Shown: positions 48,449 through 58,155, counted from the stretch's first letter. The stretch: DNA of 64,000 bases from UBA1563 sp041671545 (GCA_041671545.1 JBAZBI010000003.1:269974-333973); one strand, 5' to 3'. Numbers and translations are program-made. Notes: generated by a model not told the origin, from the sequence alone.

Positions 48449-49171
48449 ATGTTCAAGAGATTATTTTTCGCTTTCGTTATTCTCGCCACTGTCCAATCTT
48501 TTTCTCAACCCTACGTAACTGTTAATGCAGGATACGCGTTGTCCGCCGCTTCCGAGATTATTAATTATAAATCTACTGATAACGGACACCAAAATGTTTA
48601 TGGGACGTTAGGTTCGGGTTTAGGCTTCGGCGCAGCTATAGGCAACATGATGAACGAAAATTTTGGTTTAGAACTTGGACTTACTTATAAAAGCGGTTCT
48701 TCAATGGACGGCAATTATAAAAGTTCAGGGCATACCTATGACCAAAAAATTTATGGCAGCTATTTCGGTTTAACTCCATCACTCCTGGTAGAAACAAAAT
48801 ATAACAATTTAAGACCTTACGCTAAATTTGGTTTTATTGTTGCTTTACCTAGCGCAACAGGTGAACAATCTACATACGCAGGAACCGATAAAGAGGAATA
48901 TAGCGGTGGCATAGCTCTGGGTTATGTAGGAGCTGCCGGACTAAAATTTGGAACTGATAAATTACAGTTTTTCGCTGAATTAGGACTTACATCACTTTCC
49001 TGGGCGCCATCAAAAGTAAAATATACAGACGGTTCATCAGGGCTAAGTAAAGAGTACGATTTAAAGGATGAGGATCCTTCCCCTTCTTCTAACCCTACTT
49101 CTGATAGACTTCAACAAATGATACCATTTAGCAATATTGCGTTGAATGTTGGTGTTAAATTGGGGTTCTAA
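48449..49171 (+). CDS. Outer-membrane beta-barrel protein
   Basis: A 240-residue protein with a signal peptide (ending near QSFSQ), many amphipathic strands and a terminal NIALNVGVKLGF strand, typical of an outer-membrane barrel. TGGAG precedes the ATG. A terminator follows 28 bases after the stop, shared with the convergent gene at 49251. No specific family is recognised. Similar organisation and terminator to the gene at 39069 suggest single-gene control. Confidence 0.82.
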   Translation: MFKRLFFAFVILATVQSFSQPYVTVNAGYALSAASEIINYKSTDNGHQNVYGTLGSGLGFGAAIGNMMNENFGLELGLTYKSGSSMDGNYKSSGHTYDQKIYGSYFGLTPSLLVETKYNNLRPYAKFGFIVALPSATGEQSTYAGTDKEEYSGGIALGYVGAAGLKFGTDKLQFFAELGLTSLSWAPSKVKYTDGSSGLSKEYDLKDEDPSPSSNPTSDRLQQMIPFSNIALNVGVKLGF

Positions 49172-49198
49172 TTTTTTAAGTGTTTTTTCCAATTCTTC

Positions 49199-49229
49199 AA
49201 AAGCCGTCTCTCAAAGGCGGCTTTTTTAT
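49199..49229. terminator. Rho-independent terminator between convergent genes
   Basis: AAAAGCCGTC pairs with GGCGGCTTTT (one G-T wobble), followed by TTTTTT. On the reverse strand the A-run before the stem also reads as a T-run, so it may stop transcription from both sides. It lies between the genes at 48449 and 49251. Confidence 0.88.
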
Positions 49230-49250
49230 TTTTACATATTCACAAAACCC

Positions 49251-49802
49251 TTAAATCAGGTACTTCAATTGAAATGCAACAGATAAATATTGCGGAGTGG
49301 TTTGTGTAAAAGTGTTTCCTAATTCAGAAATTATTGCAAGCGCAAAACCTTTCTCCCCTTTTTCAACAAAACGTATTCCTGCTGAAAATGAAAAAACCGC
49401 ACCATAACTCCATACGTTCACATCGCTAAATGTTCTATCATTAATTATCAGCGGACCAAACCCTTCTTCAAAATATATTTTCTTGAACATCTGCTGCTGA
49501 AATAGCATTTGCACTGAAACACCTCTTAATGATGGATAGTATTTGTTCTGCCGGTTTTCCGGAATGAGCTTATTAAAATCATTCAAGAAACTTAACTGCA
49601 ATCTCAAATCAACGGGAGTGGAGGATTCGATACTAACATCAGAGAAGAGTGATAGCGAAGAAGAAAATATTTGCGGGGAATTCCCGCTCATCGTTCCAAC
49701 ACCCAGAGACGTACCAACCGTTTTCAACCTTAGTTGCGCCTGGTTATTAAAGACGAAGATTACAATAAAGATGCAAAAAAGGATTATCGTTTTATTTCTC
49801 AT
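49251..49802 (-). CDS. Putative outer-membrane beta-barrel protein
   Basis: A 183-residue protein with a signal peptide (hydrophobic to about residue 19, cleavage near NNQAQ) and alternating strands ending LSVAFQLKYLI, a barrel-like C-terminal strand. No named family is recognised. A decayed copy of its 3' end lies about 900 bases away, at 48287-48394, in the same orientation. It is convergent with the gene at 48449 and divergent from the nuclease pseudogene at 49873. Confidence 0.78.
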   Translation of the reverse strand: MRNKTIILFCIFIVIFVFNNQAQLRLKTVGTSLGVGTMSGNSPQIFSSSLSLFSDVSIESSTPVDLRLQLSFLNDFNKLIPENRQNKYYPSLRGVSVQMLFQQQMFKKIYFEEGFGPLIINDRTFSDVNVWSYGAVFSFSAGIRFVEKGEKGFALAIISELGNTFTQTTPQYLSVAFQLKYLI

Positions 49803-49872
49803 ACAGCTTTTCTAATTTTAAGTTGTTCTTTAAGTTAAAAGCAAAATATTTAATTTATTCGAAAGGAAAAAG

Positions 49873-50229
49873 ATGGAAACTCAACTCTTTCAATATAAAG
49901 CACTCGTTACGGCTGTGTACGATGGAGATACTTGCACGGTCGATATCGATCTGGGTTTACACGTTTGGATAAAAAATGAAAAAATTAGATTGTTCGGGAT
50001 AAATGCTCCTGAGCTTAGAGGAAAGGAAAGACCGCAAGGTTTACTCGCTCGTGATTTTCTCCGCGGTTTGATCTTGAATAAGGAAATCACCCTCCGCACC
50101 GTAAAAGATGCAAGAGAAAAATATGGAAGATAACTTGGCGAAATTTGGGTGATTAACGCTAAAGGGAAATCGATAAATGTAAACGATGAACTCGTTAAGA
50201 ACGGTTTTGCGATGTACAAAGAATACTGA
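49873..50229 (+). pseudogene. Thermonuclease (SNase) family gene interrupted by one nonsense codon
   Basis: After a good AAAGGAAAAAG site the frame reads a staphylococcal-nuclease fold: VYDGDTCTVDIDLG, then IRLFGINAPEL with the conserved Arg and Glu, and EKYGR with the third catalytic Arg. A TAA at 50131-50133 ends it at 86 codons. The same frame then continues LGEIWVINAKGKSINVNDEL and KNGFAMYKEY to TGA at 50227-50229, the expected C-terminal half. Relatives usually have Tyr (TAT/TAC) at the stop position, so one base change explains the break. The truncated protein lacks the C-terminal helices and is probably inactive. Confidence 0.88.
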
Positions 50230-50384
50230 TAGTCACACAACTCAATGATATTCTCTTAATCATACCTATCAGCCTTTGGCTGAATATTTTTCTTGATCTT
50301 AATCCCCTGAGTAAGATTATGATTAAGATTAAGAATCAATTATTTGTTAAGAAAAGATCGCACTAAAAAAGATGTTATTCACCT

Positions 50385-52310
50385 TTATGTCAGATGCTGG
50401 TTAATAATTTCGATGAGTTGTATTTTTCTGTATGGTTTAGCGAGGTACCCATCAAATCCTTCTTTTAAGAATTGTTCTTTATCAGCAAAAAGGGCGTAAC
50501 CGGTGATGGCGATAATTGGAATTTTATCATACCCGTTGATTTTTCTAATTTCTTTTGCCGCAGTTCGTCCGTCTATTGCTCCTTCCAGACTAATATCCAT
50601 AAGGATCAAATCATATTTTCTTTTTTTAGCTTTTTGAATCGCTTCGATTGCATTTACTGCATCGTCAACCTCGAACAAACCCTCTAAAAATTTTGTAATA
50701 ATTGTGCGATTCTCCAAATTATCTTCTACCGAAAGAATATTTCTTCTATCTGAAGTGTTAGCGCTGTCTTCTTTATTAATTGGTTCTATCATTTGGTCAC
50801 TTGAACTCATATTTTTTATGTCCGCCGGAATTGTGATTGAAAAAGTTGAACCTACACCAAAAATGCTTTTTACGGTAATCTCTCCCTTTAAATAACCGAT
50901 CATTTTTTTTGCTAAATAAAGACCGATACCGGTTCCTTCATAACTTCTGCCAAGTCCTTCACTGGTTTGTCTAAATTCTTCAAAGATGATTGACTGCTCT
51001 TCTTCTTTTATACCAATACCGGTATCTGTAAAATCAAACTGAATGAATGGAAGTTTTTCTTTTTCGACAAGAGTAACTTCAATTGTGATTTTTCCTTCAG
51101 ATGTAAATTTGATGGCATTATCAAGTACATATGAGAAGACTTTTGTTAACAATCGTTCGTCACCAATTACGATTGAAGATGGTTCACAGAGCTTTACTTG
51201 AAGATCAATCCCTTTTAGTTTAGCATACGGGACATATTCAGCAATAACAGAATTTATAAGAGAAGAAACTTCAAGCGAAGTTAATGTTATTTTATGCCCT
51301 TCGGTTCCCAACTGGGATAAATCTAAAATGGCGGTTAAAGTGTCAAGCAATCTCTTGCCTGATTTGTGAATTCCCAAAGCCATCGCTTGTATGGCTTCGT
51401 TATTGGCTTCATTCTGAATGATGTCGGAAAATCCCAAAATACCGTTTAGCGGTGTACGAAATTCATGACTTAAATTTTCAAGGAGATGAGTTTTTATTTT
51501 ATTAGCATCTTCAGCTAACTTTTTTGCAACTTCCAATTCAGCAAGAAATTTTTTCTTTTCAGAAATATCTTCTTGATTGCAAGCAAAGTTAATAATGATC
51601 CCGTTTTCTAATTTTACGGGAGAGATGGAAGTTGAAACCCAGTAGAGTTCTCCATTTTTTTTCCGGTTGTGGATGTCCCCTTTCCATGTTTTACCGGAAG
51701 TGATCGTTTCCCACAGTATTTTATAATCTTCGGTTTTCATTTCGCCTGATTTTAAAATACGGGGATTTTTCCCAATGATCTCTTTTGAATTATATCCTGT
51801 TATTTCTTCAAACTTCGGATTTACGTATTCAATATTTCCCTTAATATCAGTAATGATTTTGGCGGTAGGACTTTGTTCAATCGCGCGCAGCAACTGAACA
51901 ATTCTTCTCTCTGCTATTTTCTTCCCTTTTACAATTTCCGATCTTTTTAATGCCGATTCGATGGCGGGTCCCAATCTTTTTAAATTAGTTTTTAAGATAT
52001 AATCTTCCGCACCTGCTTTCATGCATTCCACAGCAATATCTTCACTTACCGATCCGGTCACAACAATAAAAGGAATATCCGGAGCAACCGATTTTTTATC
52101 AGACAATGCATACACTGCGTTAAACGAAGGAAGTAAATAATCAGCAAGTATAATATCCGGTGAAAATCTTGCAAGCGCTTTAAGAAAATCTGATTCGGTT
52201 TCTACTCTTTTAGAAGTAAAGGTCAGTCCGAATCTTCTTAAATGCCTTTCAATAATCTCCGCATCTTCGGGGACATCTTCGAGAATTAATATTTTGATTT
52301 CATTTGTCAT
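50385..52310 (-). CDS. Receiver-PAS-kinase-receiver hybrid histidine kinase
   Basis: A 641-residue soluble protein with an N-terminal receiver (about 5-125; acceptor in ILADYLLP), PAS (about 140-255; close to the PAS before the kinase cores in the plus-strand array), HisKA (NLSHEFRTPLNGI), HATPase (DTGIGIK, GTGIGLYL) and a second receiver (about 515-640; LILMDISLEG). It could take phosphate at the first receiver and pass its own through the second. It is the last gene of the PhnD-linked operon, 45 bases after the Rcp1-type regulator, which may exchange phosphate with it. Confidence 0.92.
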   Translation of the reverse strand: MTNEIKILILEDVPEDAEIIERHLRRFGLTFTSKRVETESDFLKALARFSPDIILADYLLPSFNAVYALSDKKSVAPDIPFIVVTGSVSEDIAVECMKAGAEDYILKTNLKRLGPAIESALKRSEIVKGKKIAERRIVQLLRAIEQSPTAKIITDIKGNIEYVNPKFEEITGYNSKEIIGKNPRILKSGEMKTEDYKILWETITSGKTWKGDIHNRKKNGELYWVSTSISPVKLENGIIINFACNQEDISEKKKFLAELEVAKKLAEDANKIKTHLLENLSHEFRTPLNGILGFSDIIQNEANNEAIQAMALGIHKSGKRLLDTLTAILDLSQLGTEGHKITLTSLEVSSLINSVIAEYVPYAKLKGIDLQVKLCEPSSIVIGDERLLTKVFSYVLDNAIKFTSEGKITIEVTLVEKEKLPFIQFDFTDTGIGIKEEEQSIIFEEFRQTSEGLGRSYEGTGIGLYLAKKMIGYLKGEITVKSIFGVGSTFSITIPADIKNMSSSDQMIEPINKEDSANTSDRRNILSVEDNLENRTIITKFLEGLFEVDDAVNAIEAIQKAKKRKYDLILMDISLEGAIDGRTAAKEIRKINGYDKIPIIAITGYALFADKEQFLKEGFDGYLAKPYRKIQLIEIINQHLT

Positions 52311-52355
52311 AGTTAATAAATGTCGACATCAATAAAACTATCGAACTTTTTTTGA

Positions 52356-52796
52356 TTAAGTTGATGGCTGATTTAATAAAAGCCAATACATGCCTAATTC
52401 TGAAACAGCTTTAAGAAAGTTTTCAAACCCAACCGGTTTTACAACGTAGCTGTTTGCGCCTAAAGCATAACTTTGTCTAACATCAGGGTCTTCTTTTGAG
52501 GAGGTAAGTACAACTACGGGAATACTTTTTAATTTATCGTCTGATTTAATTGAGCGAAGGACTTCAAGTCCGCTTATTTTGGGGAGTTTGAGATCGAGTA
52601 AAATAACTTTTGGATTTTGGATATGCTCTCTTCCTGTAAACTTTCCTCTTGCAAAAAGAAAATCTAAAGCTTCATCCCCGTCATTCACTAAAAATACTTT
52701 ATTTGCAATATGGACTTTTTTGAGAGCACGCAACGTTAACTCAGCATCTGCAGGATTGTCCTCAACTAAAAGTATTTCTATTTCACTTTCGTCCAT
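52356..52796 (-). CDS. Single-domain response regulator, Rcp1-type
   Basis: A 146-residue protein made of one receiver domain: acidic pocket LLVEDNPADAEL, acceptor Asp in LLDLKLPKISG, and lysine in YVVKPVGFENF. The FLFARGKFTGREHI insertion is characteristic of the regulators that pair with phytochrome-type kinases (Rcp1). The kinase gene 91 bases upstream has the matching HisKA subtype, so they are a likely cognate pair. There is no output domain: it probably acts by protein binding or as a phosphate shuttle to the hybrid kinase downstream. Confidence 0.93.
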   Translation of the reverse strand: MDESEIEILLVEDNPADAELTLRALKKVHIANKVFLVNDGDEALDFLFARGKFTGREHIQNPKVILLDLKLPKISGLEVLRSIKSDDKLKSIPVVVLTSSKEDPDVRQSYALGANSYVVKPVGFENFLKAVSELGMYWLLLNQPST

Positions 52797-52887
52797 ATTG
52801 ACCTCAAGATAGTTTTTCTTGTTTCAATTAAATAACAAATTTTCAATTCATAGAACAACGATCCTAGCAATTTGAAGAGCTCAAATC

Positions 52888-54759
52888 TTACATGAAATGA
52901 GTTCCCTTTTTTATTTTCGGTAAAGAAAACGTGAAAACAGCTCCTTCATTAACTTTACCTTCGCACCAAATTTTGCCGCCGTGTTTTAGAATTATACGAT
53001 GAGCAATAGCTAAACCGACTCCCGTTCCCTCAAACTCCTCGGAACTATGAAGCCGTTGAAAAACACCGAAGATCTTACCAACAAATCGCATATCAAAACC
53101 GACACCATTATCTTTTAAAACATACTGAATTTCCGATTCAGTTTCACTTCCGGAAATTTCAATCTTTGCTACTTCGTTGTGTCGTGTGTATTTCAATGCG
53201 TTTGATAATAAATTTAGTGCCGCCTGCTTTAAAAGTGAAAAATCACCATCCGCTTCAGGCAAAGGATGCACTACAAAGTCAACTATTCTTCCATCAGAAG
53301 TATTTCGTAGATCATTAAAAACTGATTCAAAAAGTTCTTTCATATTAATTTTGGAATAAGCCACTTCTTTTCTACCGGTACGCGAAAAAGTGAGAAGATC
53401 GTCAATGAGTTGAGCCATCTGCTGCGCATTCCGTCTTATTGTTGCAAGAAAGTGCTTCCCTTCGTCATCGAGTTTGTCGCTACAATTTTCGAGCAACAGT
53501 AAAGAAAAACCATCTAGTGCGCGAAGAGGTGTTCGTAGATCGTGAGAAACGGAATAACTGAAAGCTTCTAACTCCTGGTTTGCTTCTTTAAGTTGAGCAG
53601 TTCGTTCAATGACTCTTTTTTCAAGATCAGCATTTAGCTGGGCAATTTCTTTCTCCGCTTCCACATGTTCGGTAATGTCCTCAACACTTGACCAAATGAA
53701 TTTCTCTCCATCCTTTTCAATAATCAATCCGTGAAGTAGAACCGGAACAAGGTGACCATCTTTATGAATATATTCTTTTTGATAAGGACCATATTGCCCG
53801 GTAGAATAAAGAGAATCTAACTGTAACTGTTCTGATACAGAATATTTTTCAGGTGTTAAATTCCAATAAGTTAGTGACAAGATTTCATCTATACTGTGTC
53901 CTGTAATTTTTGCATAAGCTTCATTTACATCGACTATTTTCCCATCCATTGTTGTCAGCGCATGTCCGATCGGAGATTGCTCAAAAAGAACTCTGTTATA
54001 TCGTTCACTTGCTCTTAGATTATCCCGTTGCTCAGCCAATTGTTTCATCGCATCATTAAATGCACGACTTACTGCGCCAACTTCATTTCCGGTTATAATT
54101 TTTATAGGAGTTGATAATTCGTGTTTGGCTAATCGTTTCGTCCCTTCTAATAAAAGACTTAGCTGTCGTAAAATAATTCTTGAGAGAAAGATCGCAAAGA
54201 GTGTTCCGACAAAAATTGCTGCAAGTGTGTAATACAGTCCTTGTTGGCTGACATATTGCAGATGAGCAGTTTCATCTAAAGTATTACGTACAATCCGTGC
54301 CCATCCCAACAGTTGATCGTTAAATTTAATAGGCGCTGCGGTTTCAACTGTTTGATCACTTGCATAGAGCACTTTTGTTTTTGCTTCATTTTCCAACAAC
54401 GAAATACTTAAACTATCTTGTAAATAGAGTCCAATCTTGCTATTGTCTGAATGCCCAAGAATATGACCAAGTTTATCGGTAACCATCACATAGCGTAAAT
54501 GTTTGTCCGAACTAAATTCTTTTATGACTTCCTGCAAACCGACAAAATCATCTGAAAGAACCCACGTTTTACTGCTTGCCGCTAAAATTTGCGCACTTGC
54601 CAATGCTTCATGACTCACCCGTTGATGCAAAAAAGTTTTTTGGCGTTGAACCAGATCGGTAACAAATATAGTCATCAAAACAAGGTGAACAAATGCGACT
54701 CCGATAACCAGCTGCCTCCTTACAGAAGTTTTCCATATCCAATTCCACAAGTTTTTCAT
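52888..54759 (-). CDS. Membrane HAMP-PAS histidine kinase, phytochrome-type kinase core
   Basis: A 623-residue kinase. Membrane helix 1 is at about 17-38, then an extracytoplasmic sensor (about 40-175), membrane helix 2 (about 178-198), HAMP (about 199-250), PAS (about 255-370), a coiled coil, HisKA (SYSVSHDLRTPLRAL) and HATPase (NLLSNALKYT, DNGVGFD, GTGVGLAI). The HisKA type is that of Cph1-like kinases, whose partners are Rcp1-like regulators such as the gene downstream. The ATG overlaps the stop of the PhnD-like gene by one base (TAATG), so translation is coupled and the lipoprotein probably supplies its ligand signal. Confidence 0.93.
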   Translation of the reverse strand: MKNLWNWIWKTSVRRQLVIGVAFVHLVLMTIFVTDLVQRQKTFLHQRVSHEALASAQILAASSKTWVLSDDFVGLQEVIKEFSSDKHLRYVMVTDKLGHILGHSDNSKIGLYLQDSLSISLLENEAKTKVLYASDQTVETAAPIKFNDQLLGWARIVRNTLDETAHLQYVSQQGLYYTLAAIFVGTLFAIFLSRIILRQLSLLLEGTKRLAKHELSTPIKIITGNEVGAVSRAFNDAMKQLAEQRDNLRASERYNRVLFEQSPIGHALTTMDGKIVDVNEAYAKITGHSIDEILSLTYWNLTPEKYSVSEQLQLDSLYSTGQYGPYQKEYIHKDGHLVPVLLHGLIIEKDGEKFIWSSVEDITEHVEAEKEIAQLNADLEKRVIERTAQLKEANQELEAFSYSVSHDLRTPLRALDGFSLLLLENCSDKLDDEGKHFLATIRRNAQQMAQLIDDLLTFSRTGRKEVAYSKINMKELFESVFNDLRNTSDGRIVDFVVHPLPEADGDFSLLKQAALNLLSNALKYTRHNEVAKIEISGSETESEIQYVLKDNGVGFDMRFVGKIFGVFQRLHSSEEFEGTGVGLAIAHRIILKHGGKIWCEGKVNEGAVFTFSLPKIKKGTHFM

Positions 54760-55772
54760 TATGGAGTTTTCCTTTCGCCATTGGGGAGATTGCCGAATTG
54801 TTCTTTATACTTTTTTAAAAAAGCTGAAACAACTTCTACATACTTTCTGTTCTCGATTTTTTCAAAACATGAAAGTTCCATCCGTTTCAAAATCGTTTTT
54901 CCTTTTATGTTGTTCTGTAATTCAAAAAGTGCAGAAGAGACTTTTTCTAAATGTTTTTTGGGAATATCATTGCGAACTACGAGTCCATTATTTATTAACG
55001 GTTCCGTTTGCCAAACTATTTCAAGCGCTGCGTCAACTTCCGGATGAAGTTTGATCAACATTTCCCACGGTGGAGGCCAGGTGCAGCCGGCTTTCGTTTT
55101 CCCTAAATAAACATTCATGATTGAAGATTCTTGTGAACCGACATAACGGCAAATTGCATCCTTTTCTACATTAAGTCCTTTTTGCATTAAATAAAATTTT
55201 GGCATCATTGCTGCGGCAAGCGCCGTTGCTGAAGGGAAACTAATCGAGGCTCCACGCAAATCGGAGACTTTATTTACTTGTGAATCTTTTCGCGCTAAAA
55301 TAATTCCCCTAAAATTTTTATCATCTCCCATTTTTCCAAATACCGTGTAACCATATTTTGTTGCGTTTACCGATTGATAAGGATTGGGAAGGGCAAAATG
55401 AAATTTTCTATTATAAAGTTTCTGTTCAAAACTTTGATAGTCTTTTGAAGACTCAAGCTTAAGTGTAAAATCATCCACGGTTGAATTTATGTAGTTGATC
55501 AGCGGTTGAAAAATTTCAAAAAAACGGTCGGAATTATGAAGCGGGTGAACGGCAAAAATGTATTCAATTTTTTTTGCGTGAACTGCCGGAGTCTCGCCGT
55601 AAGTAGGAGAATATTCTTTTGTCGATTTTTTACTGCATCCAATGAAGTTCGTAAGGAGAAATATTGACAAGAAAAGTATGAGAATGGAATTTGTTAAAAT
55701 GCCAATAGAAAGAGCTATTCTCTTAAATTGTAAGGTTTTCCTCAAACTTAATATTTGTATTTCTTTTTTCAT
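54759..55772 (-). CDS. PhnD-like substrate-binding lipoprotein, probable kinase co-sensor
   Basis: A 337-residue protein with an N-terminal membrane segment and a likely lipobox NFIGC (Cys46). The mature domain is of the phosphate/phosphonate-binding PhnD type: FAVHPLHNSDRFFEIFQPLI, KFHFALPNPYQSVNATKYG, RGASISFPSATALAAAMMP and VGSQESSIMNVYLGKTKAG. PhnD proteins usually feed an ABC transporter, but no permease or ATPase gene is here. Instead the stop codon overlaps the start of a membrane sensor kinase. A role as the ligand-binding part of a signalling pair is therefore inferred. The ligand may be a phosphonate, phosphite or another oxyanion. Confidence 0.88.
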   Translation of the reverse strand: MKKEIQILSLRKTLQFKRIALSIGILTNSILILFLSIFLLTNFIGCSKKSTKEYSPTYGETPAVHAKKIEYIFAVHPLHNSDRFFEIFQPLINYINSTVDDFTLKLESSKDYQSFEQKLYNRKFHFALPNPYQSVNATKYGYTVFGKMGDDKNFRGIILARKDSQVNKVSDLRGASISFPSATALAAAMMPKFYLMQKGLNVEKDAICRYVGSQESSIMNVYLGKTKAGCTWPPPWEMLIKLHPEVDAALEIVWQTEPLINNGLVVRNDIPKKHLEKVSSALFELQNNIKGKTILKRMELSCFEKIENRKYVEVVSAFLKKYKEQFGNLPNGERKTP

Positions 55773-56076
55773 CCTATTTTCTCAAACACTTTCATTTCTT
55801 ATGAAGAAGTTCACAAATAAGATTTATTTAAAAGATCAACGAAGTTTAGTGCACTGAAGCACTATAACCTACAACGAAACGTAAACAATTTCACCAAAAA
55901 AATCCACTCTTAAAAAAAGAATTAGAAAGGATTTGATGTAGATCAATCTATTAAGTTTGCCACGCACACCAATTGCCTGTTGTTAAAAGTGTACGATACA
56001 CTTCTAAGTTTGATTCCAACATCAATTCAAACTAATTTGCATTATAAATTTTCAAAATAAACTCAAACTCGTCGTT
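55773..56076. other. Divergent intergenic region with an FNR/CRP-type box
   Basis: These 304 bases separate the PhnD-kinase operon from the GH5 gene and should hold both promoters. Apart from the palindrome at 55933-55946, no open frame or structured element is seen. The GH5 gene lacks a clear ribosome-binding site. Confidence 0.6.
55933..55946. promoter_or_regulatory. FNR/CRP-family operator candidate
   Basis: TTGATGTAGATCAA matches the FNR consensus TTGAT-N4-ATCAA exactly, with perfect five-base arms. It is about 160 bases upstream of the PhnD-like gene and 130 bases upstream of the GH5 gene, so it could act on either. The regulator gene is not in the window. Confidence 0.6.
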
Positions 56077-58095
56077 ATGAAAACAACTCGTCCAACAACT
56101 CTGCTTTCAATTATTCTTTTCGCATTTTTGTCTACCGCAATTTTCCCGCAAGGTTTTCTAAAAACATCAGGAATAAAAATAGTTGATGGTAGCGGTCAAA
56201 ATGTTTTACTTCGCGGTATTGGTCTTGGCGGCTGGCTTGTTCCGGAAGGATACATGCTGCAAACTTCTTCTTTTGCAAATGCTGCATGGCAGTTTAGACA
56301 AAAAATTGAAGCGCTGATCGGTACTCAAAAAACTGATGAATTTTTCAAATTGTATCGCTCTAATTTTGTAACAAGAAAAGATGTTCAGCAAATTGCTGCT
56401 TGGGGATTTAATTCTATCCGGCTCCCGATGCATTTTAACTTACTCACTCCACAAGATTCTTCTTTTATTTATTCCGAAGAAGGTTTTGCAATGATCGACA
56501 GCCTTTTGCAATGGTGCGAAGAAAGCAAAGTCTATTTGATCCTCGATTTACACGCAGCCCCCGGCGGACAAAGTAAAGACAATATTGCCGATTACAATCC
56601 GGCGTATCTTCCTCTCTGGGAAGACCCGATCGCCCAACAACGGACTGTTTATCTCTGGAAAACAATTGCCACCCGTTATGCAGATAAACAATGGATCGGC
56701 GGTTACGATCTTATAAATGAAACGGCTTACAACTTTAGCACCGGAAACAATCAGCCATTGAGAGATCTTTTTGTTACAATCACAAACGGAATTCGCGCTG
56801 TTGACAAAAACCATATAATTTTTATTGAAGGAAATTGGTACGCAACAAGTTTCGATAATTTAAGTCCTGCATGGGATGATAACATGGTGTACAGTTTCCA
56901 TAAATATTGGAATGGAACCGATGCCGGTTCAATAAACTATCTTGTAAGTTTAAGGAATAACACCCAACGCCCTTTGTGGCTTGGAGAATCGGGAGAAAAT
57001 TCAAATCAATGGTTTACCGATGTAATTAAGTTGATGGAGTCTTATAATATCGGCTGGGCTTGGTGGACTTTGAAAAAAGTTGAAGGCAACAACAGTTTGA
57101 TGTTCGTAAACAAACCGGCAGAGTATGATTATCTTTTAAAATATTGGAGCGGGCAGGCAACAAAACCAACTGTTGATTATGCAGTAAACGCGTTAACAAA
57201 ATTTGCCAAATATCTCAACATCGATAGCTGCAAAACAAACAGTGGCGTAATTGATGCGATGTTCAGACAGGTAAAAACTACTGAGACACTTCCTTTTAAA
57301 TTGCATACGATACCCGGAATTATTTATGCCGCCGATTATAACATTGGTCAGAATGGTTACGCTTATAAAGATGTCGATTATCAAAATGCAGATAACAAGA
57401 GTACCTGGAACAGCGGTGGACAATACCGCAATGACGGTGTTGATATTGAAAAATGTTCCGACATTCTCACAAACGGATATGACGTCGGTTGGACTAATAC
57501 CGGAGAGTACTTAAACTACACAGTAAACGTTGAGCAAGCCGGAACATATAACTTAGCTCTGCGCATTGCTGCTAACGCTTCAGGTGGAAAAGTTTTAATG
57601 CGCTGGGATGGCAATAATATCGGTACGTTCATCGATGTTCCGGCAACCGGCGGGTGGACAAAATGGATGAGCCTTCCGATAAATAATGTTCCGCTCACTT
57701 CCGGTAAACATACTTTTTCTCTCAACTTTTACTTCGGCGGATTTAATGTCAACTACGTAAAATTTGATCTTGTTGCAACAGATATTAAAAACGAGCTCAA
57801 CACTCCAACCGAATTCGGCTTAGACCAAAATTATCCAAACCCGTTTAATCCTGAAACAGTAATCAGTTGGCAGTTGGCGGTCAGCAGTCACGTAACATTA
57901 AGAATCTACGATGTAATTGGAAATGAAATTGCTACATTGGTAAACGAAGAACGAACTGCCGGAAAATATTCCATCAATTTTAATACGACAAACAACAATC
58001 AACTAACTACCAACTCACTCCCAAGCGGTGTGTATTTCTATCAATTGCGCGCAGGTAATTTTGTTGAGACGAAAAAGATGGTTTTACTTCGGTAA
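56077..58095 (+). CDS. Secreted GH5 glycoside hydrolase with CBM6 and type IX sorting domain
   Basis: A 672-residue protein with a signal peptide (cleavage near IFPQG). The GH5 barrel (about 30-380) opens with VLLRGIGLGGWLVPEGY, a start typical of the exo-glucanase-like branch. The acid/base is E215 (YDLINETAY) and the nucleophile E304 (WLGESGEN). A CBM6-type module (about 410-570; ADYNIGQNGYAY, GWTNTGEYLNYTV, GGFNVNYVKFDLV) should bind polysaccharide. The C-terminal 80 residues are the type IX signal (QNYPNPFNPETVI to KKMVLLR). The substrate is a beta-glucan or related glycan, not specified further by sequence. It is first of three exported-protein genes on this strand. Confidence 0.93.
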   Translation: MKTTRPTTLLSIILFAFLSTAIFPQGFLKTSGIKIVDGSGQNVLLRGIGLGGWLVPEGYMLQTSSFANAAWQFRQKIEALIGTQKTDEFFKLYRSNFVTRKDVQQIAAWGFNSIRLPMHFNLLTPQDSSFIYSEEGFAMIDSLLQWCEESKVYLILDLHAAPGGQSKDNIADYNPAYLPLWEDPIAQQRTVYLWKTIATRYADKQWIGGYDLINETAYNFSTGNNQPLRDLFVTITNGIRAVDKNHIIFIEGNWYATSFDNLSPAWDDNMVYSFHKYWNGTDAGSINYLVSLRNNTQRPLWLGESGENSNQWFTDVIKLMESYNIGWAWWTLKKVEGNNSLMFVNKPAEYDYLLKYWSGQATKPTVDYAVNALTKFAKYLNIDSCKTNSGVIDAMFRQVKTTETLPFKLHTIPGIIYAADYNIGQNGYAYKDVDYQNADNKSTWNSGGQYRNDGVDIEKCSDILTNGYDVGWTNTGEYLNYTVNVEQAGTYNLALRIAANASGGKVLMRWDGNNIGTFIDVPATGGWTKWMSLPINNVPLTSGKHTFSLNFYFGGFNVNYVKFDLVATDIKNELNTPTEFGLDQNYPNPFNPETVISWQLAVSSHVTLRIYDVIGNEIATLVNEERTAGKYSINFNTTNNNQLTTNSLPSGVYFYQLRAGNFVETKKMVLLR

Positions 58096-58155
58096 TATTT
58101 CAGCGCAATATTATCATTTTATTCTTCGTAATTTGGATTAAGAATTCGACATACT

